Below the pieces are notes generated by a model that was not told where the DNA came from, did no database searches, and was given only the letters and a program-made list of their open reading frames with translations. From contig CACEAR010000002.1 in the NCBI GenBank assembly GCA_902557575.1, positions 1 to 40,224 of the forward strand: a stretch of DNA of 40,224 nucleotides, in the 5' to 3' direction. This document shows, piece by piece, positions 8,204 through 17,026 of the stretch (position 1 is the stretch's first letter; each line of letters opens with the position of its first letter). The stretch comes from an uncultured SAR86 cluster bacterium. GTDB lineage: Bacteria > Pseudomonadota > Gammaproteobacteria > Magnimaribacterales > D2472. The translations under genes were made by a program, and so were the position numbers.

Positions 8204-9498
8204 ACAGATACTTTATCAAGTGCTTGTGAAAGATCATCTTTAATATCATCCAAATGCTCTAATCCTATTGATAACCTTACATATCCAGGAGTAACTCCAG
8301 CACTTAATAACTCTTCCTCATTTAGCTGACTATGAGTTGTGCTCGCAGGATGGATCGCTAGACTTCTTGAATCTCCAATATTTGCAACATGGTAAAACAT
8401 CTCGAGAGAATTGATAAATTGCTTTCCAGCCTCAATACCGCCTTTTATCTCAAATCCCATCAATCCACCACAACCACCGCTCAAGTATTTGTCAGCTCTT
8501 TCCTTAGCAAGATCAGAAGCAACAGATGGATGAGAAACTCTTTCCACTTTTGGATGGCTCATTAAGAATTTTGCAATCTCATCAGCATTCTTTGAGTGCT
8601 CTCTTATTCTTAGTGCAAGAGTTTCAAGTCCCTGAATAAACATAAATGCATTAAATGGGCTCATTGCTGCACCCATATCTCTGAGAATAGTAGTTCTTGC
8701 TTTAAGTATATAAGCGATTGGTCCAAGAGGTTTAACAGCCTCAGTCCAAACAGCGCCGCCATATGAGGGATCTGGATTATTAAGAGCAGGTTGTCTTTCT
8801 GGATGTGCTTCCCAGTCGAAATTACCGCTATCTACGATAATCCCCCCAATAGATGTTCCATGTCCACCTATGTATTTTGTTGTTGAATGCATTGAAATGG
8901 CTGCTCCATGATCAAATGGCTTACAGATTACTGGTGCTGCCGTATTATCAACTATAAGCGGGATACCAAGAGGCTTTCCCAATGCTGCAACTTCTGCAAT
9001 TGGAAAAACTTCAAAACTTGGATTAGGTAGTACCTCTCCATAATAAGCTCTTGTGTTCTCATCAGTAGCTTTCAAGAAATTTTCTGGGTCTGATGGATCA
9101 ACAAACCTAACTTCAATTCCCATATCAGAAAAAACATTTTTAAATAAATTGAATGTACCTCCATACAAATGGGCAGATGCAACTATATTGTCACCATTAG
9201 TTGCAAGATTCTGTATTGCAACAGTAGATGCTGCTTGACCTGAGGCAACAGCTAAAGCACCAACACCACCTTCCAAGGCAGCAATTCTATCTTCAAGAAC
9301 TGCAACAGTTGGATTCATTATTCGTGAATAAATATTACCTAGTTCTGATAAAGCAAACAGATTAGCTGCATGATCACAGTCATCGAACTGATAACTAGTC
9401 GTTTGATGAATAGGGACTGCAACTGAGTTTGTATTTTCATCTTTTCTCCAGCCAGCATGAAGGCCTATGGTTTCTGGATTAGTATAATTTTTTGACAT
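8200..9498 (-). CDS. metY: O-acetylhomoserine sulfhydrylase (PLP enzyme)
   Basis: Makes homocysteine from O-acetylhomoserine and sulfide in methionine synthesis. The 432-residue length and the sequence TIGLHAGWRKDENTNSVAVP, YSRIMNPT and ALEGGVGALAVASGQAA are those of the Cys/Met PLP family, OAH-sulfhydrylase branch. The PLP lysine is in SMHSTTKYIGGHG. The C-terminal SRSLAIHPASTTHSQL is the conserved substrate-carboxylate region. The start is supported by an AGGGAG Shine-Dalgarno 7 bases upstream. It heads the metY/ccm transcription unit and is divergent from the cupin gene. Confidence 0.94.
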   Translation of the reverse strand: MSKNYTNPETIGLHAGWRKDENTNSVAVPIHQTTSYQFDDCDHAANLFALSELGNIYSRIMNPTVAVLEDRIAALEGGVGALAVASGQAASTVAIQNLATNGDNIVASAHLYGGTFNLFKNVFSDMGIEVRFVDPSDPENFLKATDENTRAYYGEVLPNPSFEVFPIAEVAALGKPLGIPLIVDNTAAPVICKPFDHGAAISMHSTTKYIGGHGTSIGGIIVDSGNFDWEAHPERQPALNNPDPSYGGAVWTEAVKPLGPIAYILKARTTILRDMGAAMSPFNAFMFIQGLETLALRIREHSKNADEIAKFLMSHPKVERVSHPSVASDLAKERADKYLSGGCGGLMGFEIKGGIEAGKQFINSLEMFYHVANIGDSRSLAIHPASTTHSQLNEEELLSAGVTPGYVRLSIGLEHLDDIKDDLSQALDKVSV

Positions 9499-9645
9499 TT
9501 AAAGTCTCCCTAAAATTGAATATGTGTAAATTTTACTTCATTTGAAAAGCATTTAATATTACAAACCCAAAAATAGAAGAAAATATATTAAAATTTTTTA
9601 AATCTTCAAATGATGGAGTATGATAGCAATAAAAAAAGGTAAATC
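9499..9645. promoter_or_regulatory. Divergent intergenic region between metY and the cupin gene
   Basis: This 147-base very AT-rich gap separates two outward-facing genes, so it must hold both promoters. A TATGAT hexamer at about 9619-9624 could be a -10 box for the plus strand. Clear Shine-Dalgarno sequences precede both genes: AGGGAG for metY on the minus strand and AAAAAGG for the cupin on the plus strand. I found no convincing SAM riboswitch or operator. Region certain; individual elements weak. Confidence 0.4.
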
Positions 9646-10050
9646 ATGGCAAGAAAATACGTAAATTTTAGAGTTGGGGGTTCCCCTTATAAAGAAACAG
9701 ATGCTTATACCGTCTGGACAAATGATCTCCTTGGTAAAGTGATTGCAAGTAAAACTATTATTCAACCAGGTCAGTCAACAGAAGGTCACAAGCTTATAGA
9801 TTCTGATGTAGTCTATGTCGTTGTAAATGGTCGAGGAAGAATGGAAGTTGTTGAATATATGAATTCTGAAGAAGGTCATGGCGGTGATCCATCTTATGGT
9901 GTTGAGCATCAAGACTCATATGATTTAGTTGCTGGAGATGTGATACTTGTTCAGTCAGGAGATTATGTAAAAGTATCAAATAAATCAGAACATGATCAGC
10001 TGGCTTATTTAAGAATCTTCGATCGTGAAGGTTGGCGTGATAAAAAATAA
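9646..10050 (+). CDS. Cupin-domain protein, unknown function
   Basis: A 134-residue cytoplasmic protein with a single beta-barrel cupin. Visible motifs are IIQPGQSTEGHK (cupin motif 1, about 43-54), then DSDVVYVVVNGRGRMEVV and GDVILVQSGDYVKVSN (motif 2 region). Between them lies a Gly/His-rich loop (GHGGDPSYGVEHQD) that may contribute metal ligands. Cupins include isomerases, dioxygenases and sugar-binding proteins, and nothing here picks one. Its end overlaps the next gene's likely start by 14 bases, suggesting a two-gene operon with the phosphatase. Confidence 0.7.
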   Translation: MARKYVNFRVGGSPYKETDAYTVWTNDLLGKVIASKTIIQPGQSTEGHKLIDSDVVYVVVNGRGRMEVVEYMNSEEGHGGDPSYGVEHQDSYDLVAGDVILVQSGDYVKVSNKSEHDQLAYLRIFDREGWRDKK

Positions 10051-10855
10051 AAGAAATCTATTCTTTCTCAGTATTGTTTTTCTCTTTAGTAATGATTCAG
10101 ATGCTGATAAAAATCTTGAATCACTTATGTCAGTTCTCTACTCACAAACATCTGGTGAGATAAAAGCTACTTTTGTGCAGACTTATAACACTGCAACTGA
10201 GCTCCTAGACGAGGCTATTAGTGATTCAGATTGGGATGCAGTTCTTGAATCAGAGGGAGAGACAAATAGAACTCCTGCGATAATCCTAGATGTTGATGAG
10301 ACAGTCTTAGATAATACACCCTTCAATGCTAGATCTATTATGAATCAGACCAACTATCCTGAGGGGTGGGATATATGGATATATGAAGAAAAAGCAACTT
10401 TGATACCTGGTGTAAAAGATTTCTTAGTGAGCGCACAAAACAAAGGTGTAAAAATCTTTTATGTGACTAATCGAAGAACTGTTTATGAGGAAGCTACAAA
10501 AAACAATATTAAAAAACTTGGGCTACCATTTGATGATGATATTGATGTGCTCCTAACGCGGGGTGAAAATGGATGGGGCTCAAGTAAAGCTTCACGAAGA
10601 TCTCATGTTTCCAAAGATCACAGAGTAATAATGATGTTTGGAGATAACCTTAATGATTTCTTTGATCTTCCAGATAAAGCTGATTATGTCACTAGAAAAG
10701 ACTCTGTTCTTGAATATGAGAATATGTGGGGTAATAAGTGGTTTATGCTAGCCAATCCTGTCTATGGTCATTGGGAACAATCTATATATGGATTTGAACT
10801 TCTTGATGACGAGTCAAAAACAAAAGCAAAATTAGAAAATATTAGAGTTAATTAA
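10037..10855 (+). CDS. Secreted HAD-superfamily acid phosphatase, e(P4)/class B-C-like (subfamily IIIB)
   Basis: Likely periplasmic phosphomonoesterase. The catalytic HAD motif I is ILDVDETVLDN, followed by TPFNAR, motif II YVTNRR and motif IV MMFGDNLNDFFD, the arrangement of the 5'-nucleotidase e(P4) acid phosphatase family. An N-terminal hydrophobic segment (NLFFLSIVFLF) looks like a signal peptide without a lipobox cysteine. I prefer the GTG at 10037 (272 residues): it gives a normal signal peptide and has GAAGG 5 bases upstream. A GTG at 10025 would add four residues. The 3' end overlaps the convergent gene by 8 bases. Confidence 0.82.
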   Translation: MIKNKRNLFFLSIVFLFSNDSDADKNLESLMSVLYSQTSGEIKATFVQTYNTATELLDEAISDSDWDAVLESEGETNRTPAIILDVDETVLDNTPFNARSIMNQTNYPEGWDIWIYEEKATLIPGVKDFLVSAQNKGVKIFYVTNRRTVYEEATKNNIKKLGLPFDDDIDVLLTRGENGWGSSKASRRSHVSKDHRVIMMFGDNLNDFFDLPDKADYVTRKDSVLEYENMWGNKWFMLANPVYGHWEQSIYGFELLDDESKTKAKLENIRVN

Positions 10856-11837
10856 TTCTTATTTCAGCTACAACAGGCAAATGATCTGAAATACCCTTTC
10901 CGGTAAGGATCCCAAAATCTCTTGGTTTGCCGTCTTTGGTATCAATATTTATTTCATTCTTAAAGATGTATGAGGTTTCTAAACTCATCTTTTTATTTTT
11001 TGGAAAAACAATTGCATCTAAAAAACTCCAGGTGCCGTCCTGACCATAAAAGAAAGTACCCTTACATTTTTTACATCCATCAAGATGGGATACGTACCAA
11101 TCATTATTAAGTTGGGAATAAATACCCAGATCTTTTTCCTCCTGAGAAGTGATATTGAAATCTCCCAAAGCAATCCACTTATCGTTGTGAGAGTTAACAA
11201 TTGCATAAAGGTTATTTAATGCATCAATTCTTGAATTAGCACTATTGTAGGGAGCAGGAAAATGGACTACATAAACTCTTAAGATTTCATTATCCAGACC
11301 AAGTTTCACCTCAAAAATTGGTCTCGAGCTCGTTACTTCAACAGAATCGGAGAATCTAATCTTAAAATTTCTTGCGCCATAAATTGGATACTTTGAAATA
11401 ATAGCATTATCAATTCCTCTATAGTCTTCTCCCTCGATTAAAGCAAAATCTGTATATCCAAGAGCTTCTATTTTACTAAAGAGCATACGAAGAACATTTA
11501 AATTTTCAATTTCTTGGATTGCGATAATATCTGGTTGAGATTCCCCCATAGAAATTAATAGATCTGAAATATTGGAAATCTTTTTTTGTACTACTTCCTC
11601 GCTCCAATCTAGGAATAAACATTCGTTTCTCCACTTAGAATTATTAACTTGCAGGCATCCCATAATATGATCATCATTGTTTTTAAATTCAATAGGTAAA
11701 TAAGCTTTATCATCTTTTCCGATATCATCCTGAGCATCAAATAAATTATTTAGGTTGTAGGACATAATGGAAATCTGCTCAGCTGAAACAAAATATGAAA
11801 AAGATAAAGCTAGAAATAAAAAAACTCTAATAATCAT
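10848..11837 (-). CDS. Secreted endonuclease/exonuclease/phosphatase-family protein
   Basis: A 329-residue protein with an N-terminal signal peptide (FLFLALSFSYFVSAEQ, cleavage near residue 20). It carries the fold's ordered motifs: ISMSYNLNNLFD, IIAIQEIEN (metal-binding Glu), HFPAP, IALGDFNIT (Asp/Asn pair) and the final SDHLPVVAEI. The family includes secreted nucleases and phosphodiesterases; the substrate cannot be told. A pair of CxxC-type cysteines (CKKC) could bind metal or form a disulfide. The gene follows the 5-alpha-reductase-like gene by 2 bases, probably in one operon with thrS and yidD. Confidence 0.85.
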   Translation of the reverse strand: MIIRVFLFLALSFSYFVSAEQISIMSYNLNNLFDAQDDIGKDDKAYLPIEFKNNDDHIMGCLQVNNSKWRNECLFLDWSEEVVQKKISNISDLLISMGESQPDIIAIQEIENLNVLRMLFSKIEALGYTDFALIEGEDYRGIDNAIISKYPIYGARNFKIRFSDSVEVTSSRPIFEVKLGLDNEILRVYVVHFPAPYNSANSRIDALNNLYAIVNSHNDKWIALGDFNITSQEEKDLGIYSQLNNDWYVSHLDGCKKCKGTFFYGQDGTWSFLDAIVFPKNKKMSLETSYIFKNEINIDTKDGKPRDFGILTGKGISDHLPVVAEIRIN

Positions 11838-11839
11838 TT

Positions 11840-12607
11840 TTAAATAATGCCTGGAATGACTGCCTTTCTACCTTGGGGATAGTTCTCTATGTTTTCATTA
11901 CACCACTTATGATTTGAAATTCCTCTTGGTATGAGATTTGCAGATGTCCAAATAAAGAAGGCTAATCCAGAAGGACTTAAGCTAGATATTGTCCACCCTA
12001 ACCACTCCAGCATCTCTCCAAAATAGTTAGGAGCAGATATCTTTTCATACAGGAATCCCCTTGGTATATGATAGCCAGGACCTTTTGATTTTCTTAAATT
12101 TATAAGCATATAGTCAGATCTAACATTTATATAGAATCCAGCTACAAAGATTAATATTCCTAAAATAAATGGAAAACTTGTAAGCCAACTGTTTTCATAA
12201 TTTGCTATAAAAAGAATCCAAGTGCACTGAAAAAGAACATTAAAAATGTTGAAAACAAACGCTAGAAAAGCGACAAAAACAGGCATCTTTTTACCATCCA
12301 TTTCTGCAATAAAAGGCCAAATTAAAGTCCTATGGAAATAATGAAAAATATAAATTAATACAAAAATTAACGATACTAGGCTTAGATTTTCTCTAAAAAA
12401 AATACATAGACCACCTATTAAGAATACAGATGGAGACTCCATAACTATCCAACCCCATCTTGCATCCATTGAAGGTCCCCAATTAGTATTGGCATGACGT
12501 CCATATGGCGCAGTAACAAAAAAAAGATAGCAGAAAGTAATGATTGCAATACCAATCCAAAGGCTTAAAAGCAGATAGAAGTTACTAGTGAATAAATCAA
12601 AAATCAT
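11840..12607 (-). CDS. Steroid 5-alpha-reductase-like integral membrane protein
   Basis: A 255-residue protein with about six membrane helices. Its C-terminal half carries the conserved 3-oxo-5-alpha-steroid 4-dehydrogenase pattern: GYHIPRGFLYEKISAPNYFGE, EWLGW, ANLIPRGISNHKW and a terminal YPQGRKAVIPGII. The N-terminal APYGRHA also matches. In eukaryotes these NADPH enzymes reduce the 4-ene bond of 3-oxosteroids. Bacterial relatives are common in marine gammaproteobacteria with unclear substrates. Its ATG overlaps the yidD stop (TAATG), so it is coupled to yidD. Confidence 0.82.
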   Translation of the reverse strand: MIFDLFTSNFYLLLSLWIGIAIITFCYLFFVTAPYGRHANTNWGPSMDARWGWIVMESPSVFLIGGLCIFFRENLSLVSLIFVLIYIFHYFHRTLIWPFIAEMDGKKMPVFVAFLAFVFNIFNVLFQCTWILFIANYENSWLTSFPFILGILIFVAGFYINVRSDYMLINLRKSKGPGYHIPRGFLYEKISAPNYFGEMLEWLGWTISSLSPSGLAFFIWTSANLIPRGISNHKWCNENIENYPQGRKAVIPGII

Positions 12608-12828
12608 TACAACTCCTCAGGTACAGGATCAAACCCACACTCCCCGCCGGGTCTGCACTTAATGATTCTTTTAAACCCTAAAATAATTCCTGAAAAAGCG
12701 CCAAATTTCTGAATAGCCTCTATAGTGTATGTCGAGCATGTAGGCTGGAACCTACAATTGCTTCCAAGCATTGGTGAAAAAAACTTTTGATAAATCTTGA
12801 TTAATGCAATAAAAAACTTGCCAATCAT
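12607..12828 (-). CDS. yidD: YidD membrane protein insertion efficiency factor
   Basis: Small membrane-associated protein thought to aid YidC-dependent insertion. The sequence IKIYQKFFSPMLGSNCRFQPTCSTY with its cysteine pair, then KRIIKCRPGGECGFDPVP, is the complete YidD signature. The ATG at 12826-12828 gives 73 residues and lies 1 base after the thrS stop. A TTG further upstream would start inside thrS and is unlikely. Its usual home is rnpA-yidD-yidC; here it sits between thrS and a 5-alpha-reductase-like gene. Confidence 0.93.
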   Translation of the reverse strand: MIGKFFIALIKIYQKFFSPMLGSNCRFQPTCSTYTIEAIQKFGAFSGIILGFKRIIKCRPGGECGFDPVPEEL

Positions 12829-12829
12829 T

Positions 12830-14764
12830 TTATTTATTTGGTGCAAGAGATTCTTGCACTACTGAAGTAGTAAAATCATCAAGGGATAATATAGATGTAT
12901 CATCACTGCCAAGCCTTCTTACTGAAACAGTTCTTTCTGAAACCTCTTTTTTTCCAACAGCGATAATTATCGGTACTTTCGAGACGCTATGTTCTCTGAC
13001 TTTATAGCTAATTTTCTCATTTCTTAAATCTGAATTACATCGAATATTTTTACTTCTAAGTGTTTCTGATATCTCTTTTACATAATCATCAGCTTCATCT
13101 GTAATTGAACAAACTGTCACTTGGGTGGGAGCAAGCCATAAGGGAAGATTCCCACTGTAGTTCTCAATTAAAATACCAATGAATCTCTCAAAAGACCCCA
13201 GAATTGCTCTATGAAACATAACTGGATTATATTTATTTCCATCCTCTGCAACATACTGAGCATCTAGACGATCAGCAAGATTGAAATCTAACTGAAGAGT
13301 TCCGCATTGCCACTTTCTTCCAATAGCATCTGTTAATACAAAGTCTAATTTTGGACCATAAAATGCTCCATCTCCTTCGTCTACCCTGTATTCCAATCCA
13401 AGTTTTTCGATTGCATTTTTTAGAGACAATTCAGCCTTGTCCCAAATCTCATCAGATCCGACTCTTTGTTCTGGACGTGTTGATAGCTTAATTTCGAATT
13501 CATTGAACCCAAGGTCAGCATAGACCTTTGATAATAAATCTATAAAGATAGCTGTTTCCGACTCGATTTGATCCTCAGTAAGAAAAATATGCCCATCATC
13601 TTGTGTGAATCCCCTAACTCTCATTAGTCCATGCATGGTCCCCGATGCTTCATATCGATGACATGAACCAAATTCACATAACCTAAATGGTAGTTCTTTA
13701 TATGATCTTATGCCTTGGTTATAAACTTGAACATGTCCGGGGCAATTCATGGGTTTCAAAGCATTTACTCTTTTCTCGTTTGCATGCTCTTCGTCGATCT
13801 CAGTGATAAACATGTTTTCTCTATATTTATCCCAATGTCCTGATTTTTCCCAAAGCTTCCTATCTATCACTGATGGAGTATTAATTTCTTTATAATCAGC
13901 TTTCTTTTGCATATCTGACATATAAGATTTTAAAGTTGAGTAAATAGTCCAACCTTTTGGATGCCAGAAAACCATGCCTGGAGCTTCATCTTGGAAATGG
14001 AAAAGATCCATATCTTTTCCAATCTTTCTATGGTCTCTTTTTTCAGCTTCCTCAATAGATTTTAGATGTTCTTGAAGCTCTTTTTCATTTCTCCATGCAG
14101 TTCCATAAATTCTTGTAAGCATTTCATTTGAAGAATCTCCCTTCCAGTATGCTCCAGAGACTTTAGTAAGTTTAAATGCTCCAATAAAAGAAAGATTTGG
14201 TAAATGAGGTCCTCTGCATAAATCAACAAAATCTTCATCAGCATTTGTATAAATCTGAAAATTATCAGTCTGTTCTGCATCATCTATAATTTCTATCTTG
14301 AGAGTCTCTCCTTTTTCTTTAAACATTTTTTTTGCATCTTTTTCGGAGTGAAGTGATTTAACAATATTAGACTTATTTTCTAATATCCTTTTCATTTCAT
14401 TCTCTATTCTTGGAAGATCTTCAACCGATATAGGTGTTTCAGTAGAAACGTCATAGTAAAAGCCGTTTTCAATTGTAGGCCCAATAGCCAATCTAGAATC
14501 TGAATATAAATTCTTGATAGCTTTTGCAAGAACTTGGGCTGTCAATGTGTGTCTCATTATCTCTAAACCCTCGTCAGATTGGATAGTAATGATAGAGACT
14601 GAAGATTTATCAGGGAGTTCGTCTAGGAGATCTCTCTGCTCACCATTCACGACAACTGCAACGGCACTTTTAGCAAGTCCTGCGCCAATTGATTTAGCAA
14701 GATCTAGGCCATTTGAACCCTTTTCAAGTTCCTTTGCTGATCCATCCGGTAAATTAATTTCCAT
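12830..14764 (-). CDS. thrS: Threonyl-tRNA synthetase with altered editing site
   Basis: Charges tRNA-Thr. The 644 residues follow the bacterial layout: TGS domain (about 1-62), editing domain (to about 225), class II catalytic core and C-terminal anticodon domain. Catalytic zinc ligands are visible in MNCPGH, GSCHRYEASGTMHG and MFHRAILGSFERF. The editing site is unusual: bacterial enzymes have HxxxH (RHSxAH) near residues 73-77, but here the segment is RHTLTAQ, keeping His72 and placing Gln77 where the second His belongs, with one extra residue between. The partner CRGPH (Cys183, His187) is intact. infC does not follow; yidD does. Confidence 0.96.
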   Translation of the reverse strand: MEINLPDGSAKELEKGSNGLDLAKSIGAGLAKSAVAVVVNGEQRDLLDELPDKSSVSIITIQSDEGLEIMRHTLTAQVLAKAIKNLYSDSRLAIGPTIENGFYYDVSTETPISVEDLPRIENEMKRILENKSNIVKSLHSEKDAKKMFKEKGETLKIEIIDDAEQTDNFQIYTNADEDFVDLCRGPHLPNLSFIGAFKLTKVSGAYWKGDSSNEMLTRIYGTAWRNEKELQEHLKSIEEAEKRDHRKIGKDMDLFHFQDEAPGMVFWHPKGWTIYSTLKSYMSDMQKKADYKEINTPSVIDRKLWEKSGHWDKYRENMFITEIDEEHANEKRVNALKPMNCPGHVQVYNQGIRSYKELPFRLCEFGSCHRYEASGTMHGLMRVRGFTQDDGHIFLTEDQIESETAIFIDLLSKVYADLGFNEFEIKLSTRPEQRVGSDEIWDKAELSLKNAIEKLGLEYRVDEGDGAFYGPKLDFVLTDAIGRKWQCGTLQLDFNLADRLDAQYVAEDGNKYNPVMFHRAILGSFERFIGILIENYSGNLPLWLAPTQVTVCSITDEADDYVKEISETLRSKNIRCNSDLRNEKISYKVREHSVSKVPIIIAVGKKEVSERTVSVRRLGSDDTSILSLDDFTTSVVQESLAPNK

Positions 14765-14799
14765 ACAAATATCTAATTTTCTTAACTATTTTAATAGTA

Positions 14800-15747
14800 T
14801 TATTCAATTAATCCATCAATATCGTATTTTGATAAAAAATTCCAAATAGTCGAAGACGCTTGAAGATCATGATTATTTAGATTCGGCCAGTTGTGACCCA
14901 TATTAGTCATCAAATAGAGTTCCACACTGGTTTGATTGTCACAACCTGAATATACATCATGAATTCCTCCACCATTATTTCCAGAGATTTCAGATGTATC
15001 GGGCTCTGGTGAGCAGTTATTGCTGTTAACCCAATAATCCATAACCTCTTCAATAGGTTTGCTAAAACCATTTCCATCATAATTTACAACTGTATCTTGC
15101 AACCCATGAATTTGTGCAACTGAAGTTGGGTGAGTTGGGTTACAGCCATCTGTAGTTTCGTTGGTCATAGATCCTGTAACCGATACAACCGCTGCAATCC
15201 TTAAACTTAAATCACACGCAAGCTTATAGCTCATATATCCGCCATTGGACATTCCAGTTGAGTAAATTCTCTTGGAATCTATTGAATATTCATTACTCAA
15301 AAAATTTATAACTGAATTTATGAACCCGACATCATCAGTTGTGCTGCTCGTTGTCCATCCGCCTACATTCCAATGCGGCTGTCCAGTAGCCGGTAATAGA
15401 GTTCCTTGAGGATAAATAACTATAGCCCCTGCATCATCAGCAATAGATTGAAATCCACTATAGTTCATAATCCACAAACCTCTGCTTGTATAGCCGTGCA
15501 AAACAAAGAGCACTGGTGCATTGCCCTGATATCCACTCCCCTCATATACATAAAACTGTCGCGCAATATTGTCATGCACAATCGTGCAATTTAGGGTTGA
15601 GCCATTTCCATTATTTGATTGATAAGTCGAGCAAGATTGACCAGAACTAGTATCTTGACCAGGATCAATCGTAATGTCGGAACCAGATGAGCCTCCACCG
15701 CATGCTGAAATGATTAGAAGAACTCCCAGAAAACCTATTATTCTCAT
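14800..15747 (-). CDS. Poly(3-hydroxybutyrate) depolymerase/feruloyl esterase-like lipoprotein
   Basis: Secreted serine esterase of the LpqC/PHB depolymerase type (COG3509). A lipobox (LLIISAC) is followed by a Gly/Ser-rich linker. The alpha/beta-hydrolase core then shows oxyanion HG (LFVLHGYTSRG), nucleophile GMSNGGYMSY, acid in IHGLQDTVVNYDG and the histidine in MGHNWPNL. The catalytic domain covers about residues 50-315. It is the last of three consecutive hydrolase genes, 6 bases after its larger paralogue. Natural substrate (polyester, ferulate ester or other) cannot be decided. Confidence 0.85.
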   Translation of the reverse strand: MRIIGFLGVLLIISACGGGSSGSDITIDPGQDTSSGQSCSTYQSNNGNGSTLNCTIVHDNIARQFYVYEGSGYQGNAPVLFVLHGYTSRGLWIMNYSGFQSIADDAGAIVIYPQGTLLPATGQPHWNVGGWTTSSTTDDVGFINSVINFLSNEYSIDSKRIYSTGMSNGGYMSYKLACDLSLRIAAVVSVTGSMTNETTDGCNPTHPTSVAQIHGLQDTVVNYDGNGFSKPIEEVMDYWVNSNNCSPEPDTSEISGNNGGGIHDVYSGCDNQTSVELYLMTNMGHNWPNLNNHDLQASSTIWNFLSKYDIDGLIE

Positions 15748-15753
15748 AAGTAT

Positions 15754-17025
15754 CTAGTTTATCAGCCCACTAATATCATACAAAGATAAGAATTCCCAAA
15801 TGAATGCTGCTCCATCTATGTCTGCACCTCCACCCTTATTAGAATCAGATGCTGGCCAACTATGGCCAAAATTTTCTAAATACGTAAAATTTATACTGAC
15901 TCCATCTTGGCAGCTTGTTGAAATTTCTGAGTACCAAGAATACCCATCTCCGTTTGAATCTTCGCCATCAACAATAATATTTTCAGAACATGAATTAAAT
16001 GAGCTCCAATAATTACTTACAAGCTGGAGAGGAGTAACATAATCACCGCCCTGAACCGGAATCCATGAATCATCCAATCCGTGCACATGAATAACTGGCA
16101 TAGGTCTTTGCGGATCGCAAGAATCATAGTCTTCTGGAGAGAAAGATCCTGAAACTGGAGCAACTGCAGCAACTTTGTTGCTTAAAAAACATGCGGTTGT
16201 GTATGCCATAAAGGCCCCGTTAGAGAAACCTGAGACATATACGCGGCCAGGGTTAATCGATAATTCTTCAATTGAATAATCAATAAGTTTCTCAATAAAT
16301 GAAATATCGCAAACCTCTAAGTTTGAACAGTCTCCTCCTGAATACCAGCCAGTATCCCCTTTGCCTTCAGCAACTGTTCCTTGAGGGAATATGAGAACAA
16401 AATTATTTTGATCATTTATTTGTGTAAATCCAGTATATTCCATATTTGCATCTGCATAATCTGCTCCACCATGAAGACTTATAACGAGAGGATAAGACTT
16501 ATCTGAGGAGAAACTTCCTGGAAAGACTACATAAAACTCTCTTTCCAGGTTATCCCAATCTATAGTGCAATATGAAGTAGACTCTGCCTGATCAGTACAT
16601 ACAGCAGATGAATTGTTACTTCCATCATCACTTTCATCATTTGTAATATTCACTGTGAAATCATAGCTACTTGAATATAGGTTGCCATCAAAAGCTCGAA
16701 TTGCCACTTCATATGAATTATCAAGATTTGCATCAGATGGATTTTCATAGTCAGGTGAAGATAAAAATAACACTTGTCCTGAATCATTAATGGTGAAAGA
16801 GCTCTGATCTGAGCCTCCTGTAATTTGAAAAGTAATACTATCCCCATCAGGATCAGAGGCTTGCAAAACAAATGCTAAATTTTGATTTTCTAAAGCACTA
16901 AATGTAAATGTGCTATTAGTAATTGTAGGTGGATTATTTTGAGGAACTGCTTCACTTCCACCACCTCCACCTCCTCCACAACTGGAGATAAAAACCAGAA
17001 ATAAAAAGAAATAAATATTTTTCAT
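15754..17025 (-). CDS. Cadherin-like domain plus PHB depolymerase-like esterase lipoprotein
   Basis: Exported lipoprotein with two parts. After the lipobox (FLVFISSC) and a run of seven glycines comes a cadherin-like repeat, about residues 30-135, with ENQNLAFVLQASDPDGDSI and a DxNxDN calcium-type motif in NPSDANLDNSYEV. The C-terminal esterase (about 150-423) has LVISLHGGADY, nucleophile GFSNGAFMAY, acid in VHGLDDSWIP and histidine in NFGHSWPAS. I choose the ATG at 17023-17025 (423 residues), which gives a proper signal peptide and lies 1 base after the upstream stop. It is paralogous to the next gene. The cadherin domain may hold it to polysaccharide or other surface proteins (inference). 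Confidence 0.82.
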   Translation of the reverse strand: MKNIYFFLFLVFISSCGGGGGGGSEAVPQNNPPTITNSTFTFSALENQNLAFVLQASDPDGDSITFQITGGSDQSSFTINDSGQVLFLSSPDYENPSDANLDNSYEVAIRAFDGNLYSSSYDFTVNITNDESDDGSNNSSAVCTDQAESTSYCTIDWDNLEREFYVVFPGSFSSDKSYPLVISLHGGADYADANMEYTGFTQINDQNNFVLIFPQGTVAEGKGDTGWYSGGDCSNLEVCDISFIEKLIDYSIEELSINPGRVYVSGFSNGAFMAYTTACFLSNKVAAVAPVSGSFSPEDYDSCDPQRPMPVIHVHGLDDSWIPVQGGDYVTPLQLVSNYWSSFNSCSENIIVDGEDSNGDGYSWYSEISTSCQDGVSINFTYLENFGHSWPASDSNKGGGADIDGAAFIWEFLSLYDISGLIN

Positions 17026-17026
17026 A

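Noticed and set aside
9499..9645. Possible SAM riboswitch upstream of metY
   Set aside because: The leader is very AT-rich and I could not fold a known SAM class core; a covariance-model search would decide.
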